The notes: a model not told the origin generated them from the sequence alone. A stretch of DNA of 64,000 nucleotides from Bacteroides sp. (GCA_014803765.1 JAAVBC010000017.1:1-64000), one strand, 5' to 3'; counted from the first letter of the stretch, positions 9,184 through 17,921 are shown. Numbers and translations are program-made.

Positions 9184-9738
9184 ATGGAAGTTATTAAAAC
9201 AGATATAGAGGGAGTCGTAATCCTCAAGCCGCGTATCTTCAATGATTCCCGCGGATATTTCTTTGAGAGCTTCAATAAGAAGGAGTTTGAAGAGAAAGTA
9301 GGGAAGGTGGAATTTGTGCAGGATAACGAAAGCAAATCTTCACGCGGAGTGATGCGCGGACTTCATTTCCAGCGGCCGCCTCATGCGCAGGCAAAACTGG
9401 TCAGATGCGTGCGTGGCAGAGTACTGGATGTCGCAGTTGATATCCGCAAAGGATCTCCGACCTACGGGCAGCACGTCGCTGTGGAACTGACTGAGGATAA
9501 TCATCTGCAGTTCTTCATTCCCCGCGGGTTTGCCCATGGGTTTGCAGTGCTTAGCGATGAGGCGGTGTTCCAGTATAAATGCGATAATTATTATGCTCCG
9601 GAAGCTGACGGAGGTATATCTATTGAAGATAAATCTTTAGGTATCGACTGGCACATGGATCCGATGCTTGCCATCCTTTCCGATAAGGATAAGAAGCATC
9701 CGTTGCTTGATGACTTCGATTCTCCTTTCGAATATTAA
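9184..9738 (+). CDS. rfbC: dTDP-4-dehydrorhamnose 3,5-epimerase
   Basis: Epimerises dTDP-4-keto-6-deoxyglucose at C3 and C5. The 184-aa cupin protein shows the family motifs RGYFFESFNKKEF, RGVMRGLHFQRPPHAQAKLVRC (split here: RGLHFQ with the catalytic-region His) and FIPRGFAHGFAVLSD. Length is normal. It lies 42 bp after rfbA and 66 bp before rfbD, out of the reaction order but as often found in rfb clusters. Confidence 0.96.
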   Translation: MEVIKTDIEGVVILKPRIFNDSRGYFFESFNKKEFEEKVGKVEFVQDNESKSSRGVMRGLHFQRPPHAQAKLVRCVRGRVLDVAVDIRKGSPTYGQHVAVELTEDNHLQFFIPRGFAHGFAVLSDEAVFQYKCDNYYAPEADGGISIEDKSLGIDWHMDPMLAILSDKDKKHPLLDDFDSPFEY

Positions 9739-9804
9739 TCTGCAGGGCATTGTGGATAATCTCAGATTCATTCCGCGGATGCCCTCTTACCCTTATTTGC
9801 ATTT

Positions 9805-10665
9805 ATGAATATATTAGTGACAGGAGCTAACGGGCAGTTAGGATCCTGCATCAGAGATAAAGCGGCAGGCAGTTCCAACAATTACATCTTCACTGATGTG
9901 GCAGAATTGGATATTACGGATCGCGATGCCGTTAAGAAAATGGCAGATGAGAACAATATTGATCTCATAATCAACTGCGCTGCCTATACGAATGTGGAAA
10001 AAGCAGAAGATGATGCGGCGTTTGCCGAGGTTCTCAATGCCGGAGCAGTCAGAAATCTGGCTGAGGTTATGGCAGAACGCGGCGGAAAGCTCATTCATGT
10101 CAGCACGGACTATGTGTTTGGCGGAAACTCCGGCAATACTCCCCGCAATGAAGAAGAACCGGCTAATCCCACAGGGGTGTATGGCGTTACGAAACTTCAT
10201 GGGGAGCAGGCTGTAGAGGAAAGCGGAGTAAAAGCCATTATTCTTCGCACAGCATGGCTCTATAGCGAATACGGCAATAATTTTGTGAAGACAATGCTGA
10301 AGCTTACGTCGGAAAAGCCGGCGCTGAATGTGGTGTTCGATCAATGTGGCACACCCACCTATGCCGGAGATCTGGCTGATGCGATCGTTGGCATTATTGA
10401 GGAGAATAAGTTTGACGGCAACGAGGGAATCTATCACTTCTCAAACGAGGGTGTATGTTCATGGTATGACTTCACTAAGGAAATCGCGCGCCAGGCAGGA
10501 CATGACAACTGCGATATCCAGCCTTGCCATTCGGATGAATTCCCTTCAAAAGTGGTCAGACCGAGTTATTCAGTGCTCGACAAGACTAAGTATAAAAAGA
10601 CATTTGGCAAGAAGATTCCCTATTGGACAGATGCTCTTGCAGTATGTCTTGAGAGAATGAAATAA
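9805..10665 (+). CDS. rfbD: dTDP-4-dehydrorhamnose reductase
   Basis: Final step of the pathway, reduction to dTDP-L-rhamnose with NAD(P)H. A 286-aa extended SDR: cofactor motif VTGANGQLG at the N-terminus, CAAYTNVEKAEDD near 60, STDYVFGG near 100 and the YGVTKLHGE active-site Tyr/Lys near 130. Start at 9805 is the first ATG and gives the glycine motif at the expected place. Part of the rfbACDB run. Confidence 0.95.
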   Translation: MNILVTGANGQLGSCIRDKAAGSSNNYIFTDVAELDITDRDAVKKMADENNIDLIINCAAYTNVEKAEDDAAFAEVLNAGAVRNLAEVMAERGGKLIHVSTDYVFGGNSGNTPRNEEEPANPTGVYGVTKLHGEQAVEESGVKAIILRTAWLYSEYGNNFVKTMLKLTSEKPALNVVFDQCGTPTYAGDLADAIVGIIEENKFDGNEGIYHFSNEGVCSWYDFTKEIARQAGHDNCDIQPCHSDEFPSKVVRPSYSVLDKTKYKKTFGKKIPYWTDALAVCLERMK

Positions 10666-10707
10666 GTTTTCTCCGCTTCATTCACAGTTAAAATCCACCG
10701 ACAACAG

Positions 10708-11847
10708 ATGAATTTCAAAAGAAATATTTTAATCACCGGGGGCGCCGGCTTTATCGGCAGCCATGTGGTAAGACTCTTCGTCAACAAATACCCGGACTAT
10801 CACATTATAAATCTTGATAAACTGACTTACGCAGGGAATCTTGCGAACCTCAAGGATATTGAGAATAAGGAAAATTATACATTTGTCAGAGCTGATATCG
10901 CAGATCTCGACGAGATGCGTCGCATTATTAAGGAATATAAGATTGACGGCGTTATCCATCTGGCGGCAGAGAGCCATGTCGACCGCAGCATCCGCGATCC
11001 TTTTACTTTCGCTCGCACAAATGTGATGGGTACGCTCGCACTTCTTCAGGCTGCCAAGGAATATTGGGATTCTCTCCCTGAGAAATATGAGGGAAAACTA
11101 TTCTATCATATCTCCACGGATGAAGTGTATGGAGCGCTGGAGCTGACAGCCCCCGAGGGTATCGAGTCTCCTTTCACGACTGCGGCGTCTTCCGAGCATC
11201 ATCATGCCTACGGAGAAGAATTCTTTGTGGAGACCACTAAGTATAATCCCCACTCTCCGTATTCCGCTTCCAAGGCTTCCAGCGATCACTTCGTAAGAGC
11301 CTATCATGACACTTACGGAATGCCGACCCTTGTCACTAACTGCAGCAACAACTATGGTCCGTATCAGTTCCCTGAAAAGCTGATTCCTCTATTCATCAAC
11401 AATATCCGTCATCGTAAGCCGCTTCCCGTTTATGGAAAGGGAGAAAATGTGCGCGACTGGCTTTTCGTCGAGGATCATGCACGCGCCATCGACCTTATCT
11501 TCCATGAGGGTAAGATAGCAGACACATATAATATCGGCGGATTCAACGAATGGAAGAACATTGACATTATCAAGGTTATTATCCGCACAGTGGATCGCCT
11601 TCTCGGCAATCCGGAAGGATATAGCGATGAACTTATTACATACGTGACCGACCGCGCCGGGCATGATCTGCGCTATGCTATCGACAGCCGCAAGCTTCAG
11701 GCAGAACTCGGCTGGGAACCCTCTCTGCAGTTTGAAGAGGGGATAGAAAAAACTGTGAAGTGGTATCTCGACAATCAGGAATGGGTTGATAATATCACAT
11801 CCGGCGACTACGAGAAATATTATGAAGAAATGTATGGAGGGAAGTGA
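10708..11847 (+). CDS. rfbB: dTDP-glucose 4,6-dehydratase
   Basis: Second pathway step, converting dTDP-glucose to the 4-keto-6-deoxy sugar with bound NAD. Motifs: GGAGFIGSHVVRLF near residue 10, HLAAESHVDRSI near 85, STDEVYGAL near 135 and YSASKASSDHFVRAY near 195 (catalytic Tyr/Lys). At 379 aa it is slightly longer than the common ~350, consistent with a small insertion after the STDEVYG motif (HHHAYGEEF region). Lies 42 bp after rfbD. Confidence 0.96.
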   Translation: MNFKRNILITGGAGFIGSHVVRLFVNKYPDYHIINLDKLTYAGNLANLKDIENKENYTFVRADIADLDEMRRIIKEYKIDGVIHLAAESHVDRSIRDPFTFARTNVMGTLALLQAAKEYWDSLPEKYEGKLFYHISTDEVYGALELTAPEGIESPFTTAASSEHHHAYGEEFFVETTKYNPHSPYSASKASSDHFVRAYHDTYGMPTLVTNCSNNYGPYQFPEKLIPLFINNIRHRKPLPVYGKGENVRDWLFVEDHARAIDLIFHEGKIADTYNIGGFNEWKNIDIIKVIIRTVDRLLGNPEGYSDELITYVTDRAGHDLRYAIDSRKLQAELGWEPSLQFEEGIEKTVKWYLDNQEWVDNITSGDYEKYYEEMYGGK

Positions 11848-11887
11848 TTGCTTCCCCCATTTAATAAATATCTGAAAATCTATTACT

Positions 11888-12766
11888 ATGGAAAAAGACA
11901 GAATCATCCCTGCTTCAGAGCTGATTATCAACGGCGACGGAAGTGTGTTCCACATTCACTTGCGTCCGGATCAGCTTCGCGATAATATCATTCTTGTCGG
12001 AGATCCGGGAAGAGTGGACATGGTCGCTTCATATTTCGATGAAATTGATTATGATATTACTTCGCGTGAGTTTCATGCCATAGCAGGCAAATATAAAGGA
12101 AAAGAGATTCTTTGCATTTCCCACGGCATCGGTCCGGATAATATCGAGATTGTAGTGACGGAACTTGATGCTCTCGCCAATGTCGATTTTGAGACACGCA
12201 AGGTGCGTCCGGAGCATCGGACCCTCAATATGGTCAGAATCGGCACGAGCGGTTCGCTGCAGGAAGATATCCACATAGGAGATTTCGTAATGGCTACGAA
12301 AGGCACCGGCTTTGACGGTATCCTGAATTTCTATGCCGACCGCGATAAGGTCTGCGACCTGGAATTTGAGAAAGAGTTTATGGCGCATACCGACTGGAAT
12401 TCCACTTGGGCAGCTCCCTACACTGTCGATGCGGATGAGGAACTTATTACGAAGATCGGCAAGGATGACATGATTCATGGCTACACTATTGCTGCTGTAG
12501 GATTCTATGCTCCTCAGGGAAGAATGGTGCGTGTTCCTCTTGCTGACCCCGATCTCAACGAGAAGATAGAATCCTTCAGATTCCGGGGCAAACCCGTCAC
12601 AAATTTTGAGATGGAATCAGCGTGTCTGCAAGGTCTGGCAAAGTTGCTGGGTCATAGGGCGCTGACAGTCTGCTGCATCATCGCTGAACGCCGCCTGACA
12701 AAAGCCAACACAGACTATAAGCCGGCAGTGAAGCGTCTGGTAGAGACTGTGCTCGAAAGAATTTGA
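11888..12766 (+). CDS. Nucleoside phosphorylase (uridine phosphorylase-like)
   Basis: A 292-aa member of the PNP/UDP phosphorylase family. It shows VGDPGRVDMVASYFD near residue 38 (phosphate binding), an ISHGIGPDNIEIVVTEL block near 80, MVRIGTSGSLQ near 118 and NFEMESACLQGLA near 240, where the Glu-Met-Glu triad contacts the ribose. These enzymes cleave nucleosides with phosphate in salvage. The base preference cannot be read with certainty; uridine-type is favoured. It continues the rfb run with a 40-bp gap. Confidence 0.9.
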   Translation: MEKDRIIPASELIINGDGSVFHIHLRPDQLRDNIILVGDPGRVDMVASYFDEIDYDITSREFHAIAGKYKGKEILCISHGIGPDNIEIVVTELDALANVDFETRKVRPEHRTLNMVRIGTSGSLQEDIHIGDFVMATKGTGFDGILNFYADRDKVCDLEFEKEFMAHTDWNSTWAAPYTVDADEELITKIGKDDMIHGYTIAAVGFYAPQGRMVRVPLADPDLNEKIESFRFRGKPVTNFEMESACLQGLAKLLGHRALTVCCIIAERRLTKANTDYKPAVKRLVETVLERI

Positions 12767-12789
12767 ACATTATCCTATTCCATTGATAA

Positions 12790-13920
12790 GTGAGCGCTTC
12801 CAATAATAAGGAAAAGGTGTATAAAGTGGCCCTCTCCATGATGAAGGGGGTCACTGCTACATTCCTACGCTATCTCGAGGAGCAGAATATCAGCGCGGAA
12901 GATTTCTTTAATTGGGATAAGAAAGAGTTACAGGGGAGACTCGAAAAGGTCAATCCCGATTTTCTGGATTCTTATCGCCGGGAGGAGGCAATGTTCAGCG
13001 CAAGAAAGGAGCTGGATAACTTAGAGCGTCATAACATTCGCTGTTTTTGTTATGGCGATGATGATTATCCCTGGCGTCTCGAAGATATACCGGATGCGCC
13101 GCTGACACTCTATTGCCTCGGGGAGGCGGACCTGAATATGGCACATCCCGTAGGGATCGTCGGAACCCGGCGTTGCACCGGTTATGGAGTTGACTTTACA
13201 CGAAAATTTACCGCCGAATTGGGAGGGTATTTTCCCGATCTTGGAGTCATCAGCGGATTGGCATTCGGTATAGATGCCGCGGCTCATACTGCGGCTCTTG
13301 AAAACGGACTGACGACCGTAGCGGTCGTGGCGCACGGGTTGAATACTATTTATCCTGCCGCTCATAGGGATCTTGCAAAAAGAATCATTAAAGAGGGTGG
13401 CGCTATAGTGTCGGAATATCCTTTTGGCACAACTCCTTATCGCGGGCGCTTCCTTGAGCGTAACCGAATAGTGGCAGCCCTTAGTGATGCCGTAGTGGTT
13501 ATGGAAAGCGAGATTAAGGGAGGTGCTATGTCAACTGCCAACACTGCCTTTGGTTATAATCGGGAAGTGTTTGCACTTCCCGGAAGAGTGTCAGATCCTA
13601 TATCTGCGGGGTGTAATCATCTTATCAGTCGGAATAAGGCGCATCTGCTCTCCGGAGCGGCAGATATTATCGAGCAGACCGGCTGGCAACCATTGGGTTT
13701 GAATATCCAACCCGGAATGAGATCGCTTTTCCCGGAATTGCAGGGTGATGCGAAGAGGATTTATGATATGCTCCGATTCTCACACGAGCCCGAAAGTCTT
13801 GATAATATCCATCATACTCTCCGCATTCCGATGCCGGAGCTTATGGGTCTCCTCGGAGAACTGGAGTTCGACGGCGTAGTGGTGAAATTACCCGGCAATC
13901 GTTATGAAGTCGGTAGCTGA
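12790..13920 (+). CDS. dprA: DNA processing protein DprA
   Basis: DprA/Smf loads RecA on incoming single-stranded DNA during natural transformation. The Rossmann-like core has GTRRCTGYG near 120, SGLAFGIDAAAH near 155, a TIYPAAHRDLAKRI stretch, RNRIVAALSDAVVVME near 225 and FALPGRV near 260. The C-terminal ~70 residues form the DprA winged-helix domain (PESLDNIHHTLRIPMPELM). The start is GTG at 12790, 23 bp after the previous stop. The gene stops directly against the second CATAAG-type repeat array. Confidence 0.95.
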   Translation: MSASNNKEKVYKVALSMMKGVTATFLRYLEEQNISAEDFFNWDKKELQGRLEKVNPDFLDSYRREEAMFSARKELDNLERHNIRCFCYGDDDYPWRLEDIPDAPLTLYCLGEADLNMAHPVGIVGTRRCTGYGVDFTRKFTAELGGYFPDLGVISGLAFGIDAAAHTAALENGLTTVAVVAHGLNTIYPAAHRDLAKRIIKEGGAIVSEYPFGTTPYRGRFLERNRIVAALSDAVVVMESEIKGGAMSTANTAFGYNREVFALPGRVSDPISAGCNHLISRNKAHLLSGAADIIEQTGWQPLGLNIQPGMRSLFPELQGDAKRIYDMLRFSHEPESLDNIHHTLRIPMPELMGLLGELEFDGVVVKLPGNRYEVGS

Positions 13921-13924
13921 GGTA

Positions 13925-14073
13925 GACAGAAGCATATGGGCTTTTTTAGACAGAAGCAGATAGGCTTTTTTTTTAGACAGAAGCACAAAAGGTTTTTTAG
14001 ACATAACACATAAGCTTTATAGACAGAAGCATATAAGCTTTTTGGACAGAAGCACATAAGCACAGAAGCTTTT
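13925..14073. repeat. Second CATAAG/CAGAAG repeat array between convergent genes
   Basis: About six units of GACAGAAGCACATAAGC-like sequence, each followed by a T-run, all in one orientation. They share their core with the array at 5894-6214 and again fill the gap between two convergent stops (dprA and the GNAT gene). Several units contain AAGC, six bases, GCTT and T's, a minimal hairpin-plus-T terminator. Confidence 0.85.
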
Positions 14074-14078
14074 TCTGT

Positions 14079-14660
14079 TCAGCGGTCCGCTTGCCGCTCA
14101 CTATCTATATATAGGGCATCGATATTTAGGGAATGGAAATCTTCTTTAGTCATAATGTGGAAATGTTCTGTCCGTTTATCTCCCAATGGAGATGTAATGT
14201 CTTTGTTGGTGTGATGGTATCTGAATCCGCTTTTCTCGCAGACACGTTTTGACTTGACGTTGCCATCATAGTATCCACACCATACTGTATCAATGTTCAA
14301 CTCATTAAAACATCGTGAGAGCATCGCTTTTACAGCTTCGGGAATCAGTCCTTGTCCCCAATATGGTTTACCAATCCAGTAGCCAATTTCAGCTTCGCCG
14401 CTTTTCATTTCATCGGAATGAAGATCGCTGGAGAACATGATTCCGCAACTGCCAATGGGCTCATTTGTCTCTTTAAGAACAACCGCATAAATCTCAGGCG
14501 CAGCAAATACTGTCCGTATTATTTCCAGACTATTTTCCACCGAGGTATGTGATTGCCACCCAGCAATCGGACCTACATCGGGATCTTGCGCGTATTTGAA
14601 AAGATATTCAGCATCATCTTCTCGCCAAGGTCTGAGTATCAAACGAGATGTTTCTATCAT
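14079..14660 (-). CDS. GNAT acetyltransferase (RimJ/RimL-like)
   Basis: A 193-aa GNAT protein that would acetylate an amino group from acetyl-CoA. The opening TSRLILRPWREDDAEYLFKYAQD is the usual start of the RimJ/RimL subgroup; IGYWIGKPYWGQGLIPEAVKA near 95-115 is the acetyl-CoA P-loop region (Q/R-x-x-G-x-G/A), and VCEKSGFRYH closes the fold. The substrate is unknown. Its start overlaps the stop of the YciI-like gene by 4 bases, so the two are co-transcribed. Confidence 0.88.
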   Translation of the reverse strand: MIETSRLILRPWREDDAEYLFKYAQDPDVGPIAGWQSHTSVENSLEIIRTVFAAPEIYAVVLKETNEPIGSCGIMFSSDLHSDEMKSGEAEIGYWIGKPYWGQGLIPEAVKAMLSRCFNELNIDTVWCGYYDGNVKSKRVCEKSGFRYHHTNKDITSPLGDKRTEHFHIMTKEDFHSLNIDALYIDSERQADR

Positions 14661-14947
14661 CCGAGAATCATTTTAAAATTATCTGTAATAAACATCGTCG
14701 GTGTAAACTCTACAATCTGATAGTCGGCTATACCATTAATCTTAAACGGGTCTTGGGCAATGATAGCATCTACAGCAGTTCGGTTTTCACCTTTCATCAT
14801 AATCACGCCACCGATGCGAGGTGTCTGTGGACCGGACGCAATGAAATCGCCTGCTGCATAATGCTCCGCAAGATATTCACGATGCGCCTGAAGGTAACGA
14901 TCAACTTCCTCAAGCGACTTCTTATATGTCAGAATTACGATAAACAT
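14657..14947 (-). CDS. YciI-like protein
   Basis: A ~96-aa dimeric alpha-beta barrel protein of the YCII family, whose biochemical role is poorly defined. Family features are the strand MFIVILTYKKSLEEVDRYLQAHR (shortened), the Asp/His positions around AHREYLAEHYAAGDF and the SGPQTPRIGG segment. I place the start at 14947 (MFIVILTY) since the fold starts there; 14953 and 14974 are possible. Translationally coupled to the GNAT gene. Confidence 0.82.
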   Translation of the reverse strand: MFIVILTYKKSLEEVDRYLQAHREYLAEHYAAGDFIASGPQTPRIGGVIMMKGENRTAVDAIIAQDPFKINGIADYQIVEFTPTMFITDNFKMILG

Positions 14948-15025
14948 AGTCATATCATTTGCAAATTTAGTCATAATATTTGGGATTCAGGACGTTATTG
15001 GCACAATTTTTATTAATTTTGTATT

Positions 15026-16141
15026 ATGAAAGCGGAAATAGATACGAAGAACCTTCCGGACGGTTACGCAGAATGGCGTAGTAAAATTGAGAATCTCATT
15101 GAGAACGCAAAACTCAATGCGGCTATCCATGTGAATACTGACATGCTGTCCTTGTATTGGAGCATAGGTAGCGACATCATCAGAAAGAAAAAAGAGCTTA
15201 GCTGGGGATCGCAAGTAATCGAACAGCTATCCGTGGATTTAACACGCAAGTTTCCTGAAGATAAGGGTTACTCAGTGAGAAACTTGCACTATATGAGGCG
15301 GTTCGCTGAGAATTATCCTAATTTTCCAATTCTGCAAGTGTCACTTGCAGAATTTAAGGATCTGCCAATTTCGCAAGCGGCACTTGCAGAATTGGCAGAC
15401 GGAAAGAATTCTGTAGACATTCCCCTGACAACCATAAGCTGGTATCATCATATTTCCCTGCTTCCCAAAATCAAGAGCGACGCGGAACGTGCTTTCTACA
15501 TACTTGAAACGACACGCAACGGGTGGAGCCGGGATGTTATGATGTCAAAAATAAACAGCGGTTATATGAAAGCCGTAGGTAGAGCCATCACAAATTTTTC
15601 ACGAACCTTACCAGATTATCAGTCGGATCTTGCCCAGTACGCTTTCAAAGACCCATATAATTTCAGTTTCATAGGCACTATGGCATTGCAGCATGAGCGA
15701 GATATTGAAAAATGTCTTGCCGAGCGTATGACCGAATTTCTGCTTGAATTAGGACATGGATTCGCCTATGTCGGCAGACAGTATAATGTTGTGGTTGACG
15801 GTGATGACTATTACATTGATATTCTAATGTATCACCTGAAACTGCATTGTTATGTGGTGGTCGAGTTGAAGGCTGTTGAGTTTATCCCTGAGTTTGTAAG
15901 CAAACTTAATTTTTATATCTCCGCTGTTGACGAGTATGTGAAGTCACCGGAAGACAAGCCAACGATCGGTCTCCTGCTTTGCCGCAGCAAAAGCAATAAA
16001 AAGGCTGAGTTTGCACTGAGGGGAATAACCCAACCGATGGGTATAGCCCAATATGAGACTGAAAAACTATTCAACGACGTAGCATCGGCACTTCCTACCA
16101 TAGAGGACATCGAAGATGAGCTGACTAATGACAATGACTGA
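15026..16141 (+). CDS. DUF1016/YhcG-type PDDEXK nuclease
   Basis: A 371-aa protein with the N-terminal DUF1016 domain (SLYWSIGSDIIRKK, WGSQVIEQLSVDLTRKFP, YSVRNLHYMRRFAENYP) and a C-terminal PDDEXK nuclease domain: GHGFAYVGRQ, then the catalytic D in YYIDILMYH and the ELK of VVVELKAVEF. Members are often found near restriction systems and in mobile regions; their precise role is uncertain. Residues ~100-122 are an unusual in-frame insertion encoded by two palindromes (see separate entry). It sits at the outer edge of the accessory island, convergent with the toxin-antitoxin pair. Confidence 0.87.
   Translation: MKAEIDTKNLPDGYAEWRSKIENLIENAKLNAAIHVNTDMLSLYWSIGSDIIRKKKELSWGSQVIEQLSVDLTRKFPEDKGYSVRNLHYMRRFAENYPNFPILQVSLAEFKDLPISQAALAELADGKNSVDIPLTTISWYHHISLLPKIKSDAERAFYILETTRNGWSRDVMMSKINSGYMKAVGRAITNFSRTLPDYQSDLAQYAFKDPYNFSFIGTMALQHERDIEKCLAERMTEFLLELGHGFAYVGRQYNVVVDGDDYYIDILMYHLKLHCYVVVELKAVEFIPEFVSKLNFYISAVDEYVKSPEDKPTIGLLLCRSKSNKKAEFALRGITQPMGIAQYETEKLFNDVASALPTIEDIEDELTNDND
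15328..15399. repeat. Adjacent palindromes inside the DUF1016 gene
   Basis: AATTCTGCAAGTG at 15328-15340 and its exact reverse complement at 15342-15354 form a 27-base palindrome; 15362-15399 forms a second, with CTGCCAATT/AATTGGCAG ends and GCAAG/CTTGC within. CACTTGCAGAATT occurs in both. The reading frame stays open and encodes two similar peptides (VSLAEFKDL, AALAELADG). Confidence 0.85.
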
Positions 16142-16169
16142 GATAATGGCGGAAACGATGATACAACAA

Positions 16170-16266
16170 CTACCTAAAGGAAACTGCTGAAGAGGGCTGC
16201 TACTTCATCACCGCGCGACATCTTGCCATCTTTGAGCATTACGCAGGTAATGTCGCCTTTGGTGAT
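16170..16266 (-). pseudogene. Detached 3' end of the thioesterase gene (left copy of 97-bp direct repeat)
   Basis: This stretch matches 33,882-33,978 in 96 of 97 positions (16,210 A versus 33,922 T). Read in reverse it encodes the last ~30 residues and stop of the intact thioesterase at 33,886-34,293. No start or upstream coding part is present, so it is not a working gene. With the right copy it brackets the accessory island. Confidence 0.9.
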
Positions 16267-16538
16267 TAACCAAACAGCTCTGAATGGGAACCCAATCGTA
16301 CAAGGCTGATTTCATCTGTGTCAGGATCAAACCATATTAGCAGAAAATCACCTTCAATATGGCATTCCATGTGCCCGGCGTAATCTCCTGTTAATGGATG
16401 TGGACGGTTCTCTTCAGGTATCGGCAATTCGTTTTGCAGTAATTCTAAGATCTTGAATAGCTTTTCAACTTTCTTGGGATTGTTGCGAAAGCGTTTATAG
16501 TCTTTCTTATATTGCCCGGTAGGTTTGAGCTTTTTCAT
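16266..16538 (-). CDS. RelE/YafQ-family mRNA interferase toxin
   Basis: A 90-aa type II toxin: YKKDYKRFRNNPKK, the core GDYAGHMECHIEGDFLLIWF and the ending ISLVRLGSHSELFG are typical of YafQ (ribosome-dependent mRNA cleavage), including the conserved His residues and the C-terminal HSELF. Its start overlaps the antitoxin stop by 4 bases. Its stop codon abuts the left copy of the 97-bp repeat. Confidence 0.9.
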   Translation of the reverse strand: MKKLKPTGQYKKDYKRFRNNPKKVEKLFKILELLQNELPIPEENRPHPLTGDYAGHMECHIEGDFLLIWFDPDTDEISLVRLGSHSELFG

Positions 16539-16795
16539 AAGCCCATGGATTTTTCCATTGCTTGAATCGAAGTCAGGTCAAGAGCGGGTTCATTGCGAAG
16601 AGCTCCACTTTCAGCTTCCTGCATAGCTGCGAGGGTAGTGGCATTGGGTTCGTGGTATGCTGCATCAAGAAGCAACGTCTCAACATAGTTGTTAAGACTG
16701 CGGTTCTGACGTTTTGCAAGCTGCTTGAGACGGTCTATGAGGTCTACCGGCAGACGGAAACTCTGGTTCTTTTTTAATGCTATATCCATAGTCAT
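16535..16795 (-). CDS. Antitoxin with ribbon-helix-helix-like N-terminus
   Basis: An 86-aa protein upstream of, and coupled to, the YafQ-like toxin. The N-terminus (QSFRLPVDLIDRLKQLAKRQNRSLNNYVETLLLDA) reads as a ribbon-helix-helix DNA-binding fold, and the acidic C-terminus would wrap the toxin. It should repress its own promoter through the palindrome at 16,824-16,840. Starts at 16,795 and 16,789 are both possible. Confidence 0.87.
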   Translation of the reverse strand: MTMDIALKKNQSFRLPVDLIDRLKQLAKRQNRSLNNYVETLLLDAAYHEPNATTLAAMQEAESGALRNEPALDLTSIQAMEKSMGL

Positions 16796-16809
16796 ATTAT
16801 TCTATAGTG

Positions 16810-16840
16810 CAAAGTTACTATAATTGTATTACAAATACAA
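16810..16840 (-). promoter_or_regulatory. Toxin-antitoxin promoter with embedded palindromic operator
   Basis: On the reverse strand TTG (16840-16838), 20 nt, then TAACTTTG (16817-16810) is a full Bacteroidota promoter just before the antitoxin. The spacer carries a 17-base palindrome, TTGTATT-ACA-AATACAA at 16,824-16,840, overlapping the -33 box. This is where an autorepressing antitoxin would be expected to bind. Confidence 0.75.
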
Positions 16841-17104
16841 CAATGTCACACTATAAGTTCACACAACAAGTTGGATTGCCCATATTTTATCCCACTCCCC
16901 CCATATTTCTTCCTCAATCAGCAATACTGCTAAATATTAATCCATCTCGTTCTCCAATCAAAGAACTTTTCGTTACTTTGCCCCGTTTTCCAAAAGTAAA
17001 ATATTTTTCAGTTTGTAAAACGAGCAAGAATGAGACTAATTAGCGGACCACACCACTATCACACTTAATTATCAGGAGTAATAAATACTCCCTATAAAAA
17101 GATT

Positions 17105-17296
17105 GTGAACAGCATCAGACGTTCACGAAAATCAAAGCTTCTGAATGCTTTTACCGATTGTATCCATAAGATCGATCCGACTGCAAATATTATTGATTTT
17201 GTGTTTGAAGAAGCTAAACATTATGACGTGAAGGGGAAAACCTATCTGCAATCATTGAGCAAATATTATCTTGCAGACACCGGGATACCCTACTGA
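17105..17296 (+). pseudogene. Remnant of a DUF4143-type ATPase
   Basis: A 63-codon open frame whose end (KTYLQSLSKYYLADTGIPY) resembles the conserved KYYLVDTGLR region of DUF4143 archaeal/bacterial AAA ATPases, which are normally about 400 aa. The rest of the gene is absent. No start context stands out. The flanking 16,841-17,104 and 17,297-17,520 show no further gene, only what looks like decayed coding sequence. Confidence 0.5.
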
Positions 17297-17520
17297 GATT
17301 CCCACAAAATTAACTATTACTCCGCTAAAAATAGCCTATGCCGAGTCGCTGATGTCGATTCCTGATAGTGGCTTGCTCATGTTCTTATCCAGATACCCTC
17401 TCGAAGAAAGACCGGTCAATCCATGTAAGACCTCCTGACGAGTGAATATGCCAAACGGTATGAAATTAAACCTTGGAATCTTCCTGACCCTGACAGACCA
17501 AAACGCCAACAAACATCCTC

Positions 17521-17577
17521 AAAATAGCACGAAGAAGCCCGAACATCCCCAACGTTAGGGCTTCTTCGTGCTATTTT
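17521..17577. terminator. Strong hairpin, 20-bp stem
   Basis: Bases 17,521-17,540 and 17,558-17,577 are exact reverse complements around a 17-base loop; the stem begins AAAA and ends TTTT, so it can terminate in both directions. It marks the end of the decayed region. From 17,578 to 17,921 I see no gene; TAAATTTG at 17,892-17,899 resembles a -7 box for the following operon but lacks a spaced -33. Confidence 0.8.
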
Positions 17578-17921
17578 GTCCAATTGTCCAATACGCGCTT
17601 CACCGTATGCTTACATTCACTCGTTGTATAAAGAAACAAACAAATTGTATCCGTAAAAGTCAAATTTCATCCATCTGCTGTTGCCACACAGGGACGTCGC
17701 ATTTATTTTTTGAAGTGAAACTTTCCAGTCTATGATTTAGCAATATCTTCGGGTGTAAAAGAAGTCTTGTTGGATGGCATTATTCATTTCTAATCCGGGG
17801 ATATTCTGGCTGCCTGGAGTCGGAGGGTGGATCCAACTGCAAAGTTGATGTAAATTTCTGTAATTCGCTATGTCAATTCTGAAAAATTCAGTAAATTTGC
17901 GTCAAATTCAATTATTGAATC

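Noticed and set aside
9838-10437. 199-aa reverse-strand frame inside rfbD
   Set aside because: Antisense shadow of a conserved gene; no promoter or domain.
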